Of a stretch of 64,000 nt of DNA, positions 59,813 to 64,000 are shown piece after piece. This DNA comes from SAR92 clade bacterium H921. GTDB taxonomy: Bacteria; Pseudomonadota; Gammaproteobacteria; Pseudomonadales; Porticoccaceae. The DNA lies in the NCBI GenBank assembly GCA_025153755.1, contig JAOALD010000002.1, positions 550,362 to 614,361 on the forward strand, given 5' to 3'. The position numbers and the translations under genes were made by a program. The notes below the pieces were generated by a model. That model was not told where the DNA came from. It saw only the letters and a program-made list of their open reading frames with translations, and did no database searches. Each line of letters begins with the position of its first letter. The stretch's first letter is position 1.

Positions 59813-60304
59813 ATGCGCAAAATCACTTTCCTTTATCTCGTAGCCTTCTCAATCAACAGTTTTGCAAGCGATAATATTGACTGTCATTCAACGGATCCTG
59901 AACTTGGTGACTCTGCGCAATGGGCATCAAAAGCTATAGATTTATTTGCTAAAAATAAACATGAACAGTCAATCAAAACTGTCGATGCTTGCTTTAAGTT
60001 ATTTTCGCCTGCCGCTGTTGTTATGCAAAAAGATCTCAATGCTAAAAAGATGAAAGCTCCACCGGTTGGTAAAGTTAATTTCAAAGAAAAGAAAAAAATT
60101 GATGCAAATTGGGCTGTAAATGATGTTTCGGTAGCCCTATGGGCTAAAGCAAGGTCTCATGAAAAAATGGGTGATATAGATCTAGCTGCAATTACCTATT
60201 CACAGTGTATTTTTCTTTCTCATGGTAGGGCATGGGACCCCAAGGGCTGGTTTTGGTCCGCTGCAAGCGATTGTATTCGACGAGGACGTAATCTTTTTAA
60301 GTAA
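59813..60304 (+). CDS. Small secreted protein, possible TPR-like helices, unknown function
   Basis: I do not recognise this 163-residue protein. It has a clear signal peptide (MRKITFLYLVAFSINSFAS), after which the mature part begins near SDNIDCHSTDPELG. The rest is helical and alternates in a TPR-like way (SAQWASKAIDLFAKNKHEQS, WAVNDVSVALWAKARSHEKM). Four cysteines are present, two near the N-terminus and two in the C-terminal SQCIFL and DCIRRG, so two disulfides are possible. Codons are more AT-rich than in the core genes, and it stands alone between gene-poor gaps, which suggests recent gain; that is inference. Confidence 0.7.
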   Translation: MRKITFLYLVAFSINSFASDNIDCHSTDPELGDSAQWASKAIDLFAKNKHEQSIKTVDACFKLFSPAAVVMQKDLNAKKMKAPPVGKVNFKEKKKIDANWAVNDVSVALWAKARSHEKMGDIDLAAITYSQCIFLSHGRAWDPKGWFWSAASDCIRRGRNLFK

Positions 60305-60739
60305 GCATATAACCTCTTGAAGAAAAAAATAAGAGTTTGATCTCTCTCCCTCAGCCATAAATTAAGCTCTGGTACGTCTCATGCGAGCAATGTTTTTATT
60401 GACAGCGACAATGGTGTGAGGCCGTACCTTGGTCGGCACAATGTTCAGCTTTTTGGACGTCGCAGTCGCTTCTTAGAGTTGACGAGCAGACTTGGGCTTG
60501 CCAGTTATCAGATTCGTCCTGGCAGCAGCCCATTCTGAGTCTTTCATGACTAGCAAGCATGTATAGTTCGGCGCAATAATCCTGGTTGTCACGCTTCCTT
60601 AACAGATTGTCGTGTTGAATATGGAGTGGCTCATCGGAGTTGAAACCAGTCAATAATTGACATAATATATGACAAAATATTTAAGCCTTAATCATTCGCT
60701 ACGCTGATAGCTTGTAATAAACAAAACAAGGATTGATCT
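60305..60739. other. Gene-poor stretch with possible decayed coding sequence
   Basis: This 435-base gap has an open minus-strand frame at 60396-60653 and an open plus-strand frame at 60381-60537, both without homology I can name or a ribosome site. The base composition between 60360 and 60650 is less AT-rich than its flanks, as in a remnant of an older gene. I can neither confirm nor exclude a degraded gene. Confidence 0.35.
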
Positions 60740-61711
60740 ATGAGCCACAAAGTAAAACAATTTTTGGCTGACACCGGCGCTAAAACCCCAGTTGTCTGTG
60801 GCCCTATGTATCCTGGCTCCAACCCTGAGTTAGTTGCTGCTGTATCTGAGGCCGGCGGTATGGGTGTAGTTCAGCCTGTCGCTTTAACCTCATTGTACGG
60901 CCATGACTTTCGCGAGGGCCTGCGATTGATAAAGCGGCTTACGGATCAGCCGTTTGGTGTGAACTTCACAATTTTTGGTGGAGCCAACAAAAAGTATCAT
61001 GAGCAGATGCAAGACTGGATGCAGATTTCAATAGAGGAGGGCATTAAGTTCTTTCTCACTTCTTTGGGAAAGCCGGACACAGTGGTTAAAACTGCTAAGG
61101 AAAATGGTATCAAGGTCTACCATGATGTACCCAACAAGAAGGTGGCTTTGGCCATGCGTGACTCTGGTGTAGACGGGCTTAACTGCATCAACTGGCGCGG
61201 TGGTGGTCAGACGGGTATTCAGGCAGCGGAGCAGTTTATGGAAGAACTCCATGATATTGACATCCCCCTGATTTGTGCCGGTGGTATTGGCAATGTAGAT
61301 GATTTTAAGCGGGCTCTGACGCTGGGTTATGCTGGTGTGCAACTGGGCACAAGATTCTTGGCGACTAATGAGTGCATGATTACCGACTCCTATAAACAGG
61401 CCATTGTTGATTCATCTGAGGAAGATATCGTTTGGACTAATAAAATAGCGGGCAATAATTCTTCGGTTATCAAGACCGCAGATATTATGAAAGGCGGTTT
61501 GCAAACTGGCCCAGTTATCAACTATATGCTGAGAAAACCAAATTTAAAGAAGTACGCAAGGATGTGGCTGATGAGTAAAGGTATTCGCAATTACAGTAAA
61601 ACAGCCTTTAGTGACGATGTTAAATACTGGCAGGCGGGCAAAGGACTGGGCAATATTGCGTCAGTGGAATCAGTTGCCGATGTTATGCGCGAATTTACGC
61701 TTGCCAGTTAG
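60740..61711 (+). CDS. Nitronate monooxygenase-like FMN enzyme (2-nitropropane dioxygenase family)
   Basis: This 323-residue TIM-barrel flavoenzyme shows PVVCGPMYPGSNPELVAAVSEAGGMGVV at the start (split here as PVVCGPMYPGSNP and EAGGMGVV), PFGVNFTIF, the phosphate-binding ICAGGIGNVDDFKRAL and GYAGVQLGTRFLATNE. These fit the NMO/enoyl-ACP reductase FabK group. The region with NWRGGGQTG is the usual glycine-rich loop. True substrate may be an alkyl nitronate or other; the class is large. Ribosome site AAGGA precedes it. The last four bases overlap the converging hydroxylase-like gene. Confidence 0.85.
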   Translation: MSHKVKQFLADTGAKTPVVCGPMYPGSNPELVAAVSEAGGMGVVQPVALTSLYGHDFREGLRLIKRLTDQPFGVNFTIFGGANKKYHEQMQDWMQISIEEGIKFFLTSLGKPDTVVKTAKENGIKVYHDVPNKKVALAMRDSGVDGLNCINWRGGGQTGIQAAEQFMEELHDIDIPLICAGGIGNVDDFKRALTLGYAGVQLGTRFLATNECMITDSYKQAIVDSSEEDIVWTNKIAGNNSSVIKTADIMKGGLQTGPVINYMLRKPNLKKYARMWLMSKGIRNYSKTAFSDDVKYWQAGKGLGNIASVESVADVMREFTLAS

Positions 61712-62493
61712 TGTTTGGATTTCCAGTCCGGCGGCCCAGCAATAAAGCCTATAGCTTCTTTGACTGACCGGGCTCGCTTTAAATCGCGGGCCATTGCCAT
61801 CCATTGGTGGAAGGTTATTTCAATAGGGTTATTAGTATCAAGATTATTGACCAAACCAAATGTAACAGGACCGTCTTCTCTTGCATAGGTGCCGAATAAG
61901 CGGTCCCATATAATAAAAAAATTGCCGTAGTTTTTGTCTATATATTCCGGGTTACTGCCATGGTGCACTCGGTGATTTGTCGGGGTACTGAAAATGCCGT
62001 CTAACCAGCCTAGTTTATCGATCCATTGGGTATGACCAAACACCCCATATAGCCTTAATGCCACGGCACAGACTACTGTGATGCTGGGATCAAATCCAAC
62101 TAGGGGCATAAGCGTAAAGAACGGTATTTTTGTAATAGGACCGAACCACGCCTGGCGAAATGCAACGGAAAAATTCATCTGCGTACTTGAATGATGATTC
62201 ATATGCACTGCCCACAGAAATCGGATGCGGTGCGAACTACGGTGATACCAGTAAAATATCAAGTCGATAGAAACTACAGTCATTAGCCATATTGCCCACA
62301 CAGGCAACAGCTCATTAATGGTGAAAATTCTAAACTGATAAAGGTAGAAGTATAGACCTAGAACTAGCCCTTGTATGACCACGCCAACAATTAGATTGCC
62401 CGCCAGTAGACCCAATGTACCGACAGTGTCAGCTGTATTGTAAAATTGAAGATTTTTACGTGCGGAAAAGAGTGCCTCAAAAATAATAAGCAC
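61708..62493 (-). CDS. Fatty-acid hydroxylase/sterol-desaturase superfamily membrane protein
   Basis: This integral membrane di-iron enzyme has the histidine boxes HRSSH, HMNHHS and HRVHHGSN that bind two iron atoms, between four hydrophobic helices, and ends YGNFFIIWDRLFGTY. It uses O2 to hydroxylate or desaturate a lipid; the substrate is not known. The listed start is GTG at 62493 (261 residues), but the frame stays open back to 62568 and the added 25 residues (ESLFKSITTTDVYAVGLP) look like a natural N-terminus, with AGGACAG just before them. No ATG, GTG or TTG fits there, so the true start is uncertain. Confidence 0.85.
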   Translation of the reverse strand: MLIIFEALFSARKNLQFYNTADTVGTLGLLAGNLIVGVVIQGLVLGLYFYLYQFRIFTINELLPVWAIWLMTVVSIDLIFYWYHRSSHRIRFLWAVHMNHHSSTQMNFSVAFRQAWFGPITKIPFFTLMPLVGFDPSITVVCAVALRLYGVFGHTQWIDKLGWLDGIFSTPTNHRVHHGSNPEYIDKNYGNFFIIWDRLFGTYAREDGPVTFGLVNNLDTNNPIEITFHQWMAMARDLKRARSVKEAIGFIAGPPDWKSKH

Positions 62494-62850
62494 AATGATT
62501 AGAGGTAAACCAACAGCATAGACATCAGTTGTGGTTATTGATTTAAATAATGATTCGATGATCTGTCCTCATAATCTTAAGCCTCATATAACCTTGTACC
62601 TGTGAGACCAATCAGTAGTCTTTTTCATTAGCAAGATAACGTTATCCACTGAGCTCACGGCGACTATCTGCTTACATATAAGCTTTGTTTGACGCAAGAC
62701 AGATTGTCGTCCAGAATGCCAAATTCTGCAATAGAGCCTAATTGGAAAGCGCCTTAATGAATTTCTTGGGTTCATTTTTGCCACTATTTCTGCTGGCTAC
62801 GCCGCGCTAAAATTCCCAGTAAAGACTTATAATCAAAGGTACCCTAAACA
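62494..62850. other. Mostly gene-free, includes probable 5' part of the hydroxylase gene
   Basis: Bases 62494-62568 are probably the unlisted N-terminal coding part of the hydroxylase-like gene. In the remaining ~280 bases I recognise nothing; a 66-codon minus-strand frame at 62584-62784 has no recognisable features. Confidence 0.5.
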
Positions 62851-63096
62851 ATGCTGCAACTTATGAAGAGATACTCGATCGCAGTTTCCAGCTTCCTAGG
62901 AGATAGAAGGAATGATTTCACCAAGGGCTTTGTAATATTGGTTGCAATTATCGTAGTTATTTCTGTTAGCGGTTGTTCTGATCCATACGAAAAATGTATG
63001 AAGAACGAAAAGAGAAGAAATGCATATCTGGGTGAAGAGGAATATTTACAACAAAGCGCCGTTACCTGCATGGCAAAGGTGAGGGAGGCTCGTTAG
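62851..63096 (+). CDS. Small lipoprotein, unknown function
   Basis: This 81-residue protein has a hydrophobic segment (FVILVAIIVVISVS) that ends in a lipobox VSGC (Cys42), followed by SDPYEKCMKNEKRRN and a short helical tail with two further cysteines. It is probably an outer- or inner-membrane lipoprotein. The N-terminal part before the signal is long for the class; Met5 (62863) may be the true start. No family is recognised. It is the last complete gene before the mobile-element relic. Confidence 0.6.
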   Translation: MLQLMKRYSIAVSSFLGDRRNDFTKGFVILVAIIVVISVSGCSDPYEKCMKNEKRRNAYLGEEEYLQQSAVTCMAKVREAR

Positions 63097-63305
63097 TAAG
63101 ATTTAAAAACCTATTAATAAATCAGTATTTGTTAGCCTGGCGGTAGAAGATAGGCGGATCCTAAACTTGTTTTTGTTTAGAGCATTAGCCGAACAGTAGG
63201 TATATTTGTCACCGTCATACAATTGATAGTTGTCTTAACTAGACATGCATAGAGAGACAATTTCTGTGCTACATTTCCGCTGAGAGTGGAAGCATAGATG
63301 CAGCT

Positions 63306-63548
63306 ATAGCGTTTGCTGTGTATCTGCCAGTGAAATCAGTCGGGGTGGTTGGCGACGCTCGTCGGTACGAGCACGTGATCGCTTTAAGAGCGGTGGAGAC
63401 CATCGACTTCATGACCGCGCGGTGGGCGCATTTGCCATATGACTTCATCGAACGCGTTTCTAACCGCATCATTAATGAGATCGCTGCGGTTTCGCGGGTG
63501 GTATACGACGTATCCAGTAAGCCTCCAGCAACGATTGAGTGGGAGTAG
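63306..63548 (+). pseudogene. guaA: 3' fragment of guaA (GMP synthase C-terminus)
   Basis: The frame reads [20 protein letters not shown], then [42 protein letters not shown] and ends KPPATIEWE before TAG. It matches the last ~80 residues of GMP synthase, including the dimerisation region, against about 525 in the full enzyme. Upstream of ~63306 the similarity stops: the ATP-pyrophosphatase and glutaminase parts are absent here. No start or promoter fits, so it should not make a working enzyme; a complete guaA is expected elsewhere. It probably marks an attachment site for an element integrating at the guaA 3' end, since an integrase start follows. Confidence 0.92.
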
Positions 63549-63589
63549 TTTTTACTCCTTAAACCCTTATAAAGACTGGGTTTCTTAAC

Positions 63590-63670
63590 TACACACTGAC
63601 TACACACTTCTACCTTAAATGCTTGTTCTTATGACATTTAGAATTTAGCGTTACACACGATACTACACAC
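63590..63670 (+). repeat. Four TACACAC repeats in two close pairs, possible integrase arm sites
   Basis: TACACAC occurs at 63590, 63601, 63652 and 63664, in two pairs spaced 11 and 12 bases between starts and 62-63 bases apart. They lie between the guaA stop and the integrase start. An imperfect inverse copy (GTGTGT, 63684-63689) follows. Such short repeats near an integrase are typical of arm-type binding sites; function is inferred. Confidence 0.65.
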
Positions 63671-63696
63671 TAAGGAAACTACTGTGTGTCATAAGT

Positions 63697-63742
63697 AACT
63701 AAACAACCTAGTCAATCCAATAGGTGTTGGGGTTGTTTAGTT
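63697..63742. other. Perfect 12-bp inverted repeat before the integrase
   Basis: AACTAAACAACC (63697-63708) and GGTTGTTTAGTT (63731-63742) pair completely with a 22-base loop, 24 bases before the integrase ATG. It may be an operator or regulatory hairpin controlling integrase, or part of the attachment site. Confidence 0.6.
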
Positions 63743-63765
63743 CATGTTTAGGTATAGTAGTAACC

Positions 63766-63923
63766 ATGAGAACAAATACTAAAAAACCAAGTTACATAAC
63801 TGAGCAACACAAACTTATGGATGAAAAGTTCAGTGTTGTTAGAACTAAACAAAATGGTGACATCTATCAATTCATGATGTGGATTGATGATGAAAAGAAG
63901 ATGATTCGTAGAACTTTACGAAC
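63766..63923 (+). pseudogene. Tyrosine-recombinase integrase, N-terminus only, cut by IS
   Basis: From ATG 63766 the reading gives ~52 residues: YITEQHKLMDEKFSVVRTKQ, then GDIYQFMMWIDDEKKMIRRT with LRT. The pattern of a basic segment, xYQFxMWIxxEKK and RxxLRT resembles the arm-type DNA-binding N-terminal domain of phage and island integrases. The frame then reads into bases of an IS3-family element and stops at 63945, so the core-binding and catalytic domains are cut off or displaced beyond the IS. The assignment rests on this short motif and on position after the guaA 3' end. Confidence 0.7.
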
Positions 63924-64000
63924 TGAATCGCCACTAGTTAACTAGACACTTTTCAGTCTCGTTAAAATATTGTCTTTCATACTCTATCGGAGATAGCCCG
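63924..64000 (-). mobile_element. IS3-family insertion sequence, one end (runs off the window)
   Basis: The end at 63924 reads TGAATCGCC and continues through AGACACTT, as in the TGAACCGCCCCGG...GACACT termini I know from many IS3-family elements. The 3' end of the transposase gene lies ten bases inside. The element is inserted in the integrase gene. The other end and the target duplication are outside the window. Confidence 0.75.
63934..64000 (-). CDS. IS3-family transposase OrfB, C-terminus (partial)
   Basis: Read on the minus strand, the last 21 codons give LSPIEYERQYFNETEKCLVN then TAG. This is the typical end of the IS3-family DDE transposase OrfB (SPxEYE near the end, final CLVN or similar). 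The DDE catalytic domain is beyond the window's right edge. Belongs to the IS above. Confidence 0.85.
   Translation of the reverse strand, partial: GLSPIEYERQYFNETEKCLVN

Noticed and set aside
59360..60370. Repeat of the tRNA-Ser 3' end as an attachment site (CTCTCTC... near 60340)
   Set aside because: Only a short CT-rich run is shared; the T-arm sequence is not repeated, so no att duplication.
60396..60653. 85-codon minus-strand open frame
   Set aside because: No ribosome site, no recognisable family and odd composition; at most a decayed remnant.
62584..62784. 66-codon minus-strand open frame with a basic start
   Set aside because: No motif or homology recognised and no good ribosome site.
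63269..63607. 112-codon minus-strand frame over the guaA tail (reads YSHSIVAGG)
   Set aside because: It is the antisense shadow of the guaA C-terminus, a known false ORF type.

Overview
The window looks like a chromosome segment of a marine gammaproteobacterium. The protein families resemble those of the SAR92/Porticoccaceae/Cellvibrio group, with gene order in places like Pseudomonas; the clade is my inference, the class is better supported. Sodium-linked energetics recur: a PutP symporter, a sodium-pumping oxaloacetate decarboxylase and a complete Na+-NQR. Almost all of the window is dense core genome. Only the last ~0.7 kb is clearly mobile.

Layout. 1-8 kb: end of ttcA, putP, a macro-domain protein, argS (reverse), oadGAB and bolA. 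8-17 kb: a possible carbohydrate-use neighbourhood with a large TonB-dependent receptor, a methyltransferase (reverse), a LytS/LytTR-type two-component pair and a secreted GH3 glycosidase. 17-22 kb: a PhnZ-like HD-domain protein, a MOSC protein, and a reverse run of uspA-like gene, slt and tatD. 22-37 kb: topA, three small conserved genes, lexA with its SOS box, a small DUF6763-like gene, nagZ, a MscS-type channel, a lipocalin, csiV, mfd and a long-form gap. From memory, topA-lexA-nagZ-csiV-mfd-gap-nqr-sthA-lol follows the Pseudomonas aeruginosa order, without psrA and sulA.

37-49 kb: nqrABCDEF followed by its flavinylation factor apbE and iron-maturation factor nqrM, then sthA, then the lipoprotein exporter lolCDE. 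A strong intrinsic-terminator hairpin lies inside the apbE signal-peptide codons. 49-59 kb: a DUF2062 protein, a YadGH-like ABC exporter in an operon with queF, a LysR regulator divergent from gcvTHP, and a membrane class III nucleotide cyclase. 59-63 kb: tRNA-Ser(GGA), a small secreted protein of unknown function, a nitronate-monooxygenase-like enzyme, a membrane fatty-acid-hydroxylase/sterol-desaturase-like protein and a small lipoprotein. This stretch is looser and more AT-rich.

63.3-64 kb: the last ~80 codons of guaA without the rest of the gene, then paired TACACAC repeats and a 12-bp inverted repeat, then the first ~50 codons of a tyrosine-recombinase integrase cut by an IS3-family element that runs off the window. 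This is the edge or relic of an element that uses the 3' end of guaA as attachment site, and it is the most unusual part of the window. I saw no CRISPR array, no rRNA, no recognised defence system and no biosynthetic cluster.
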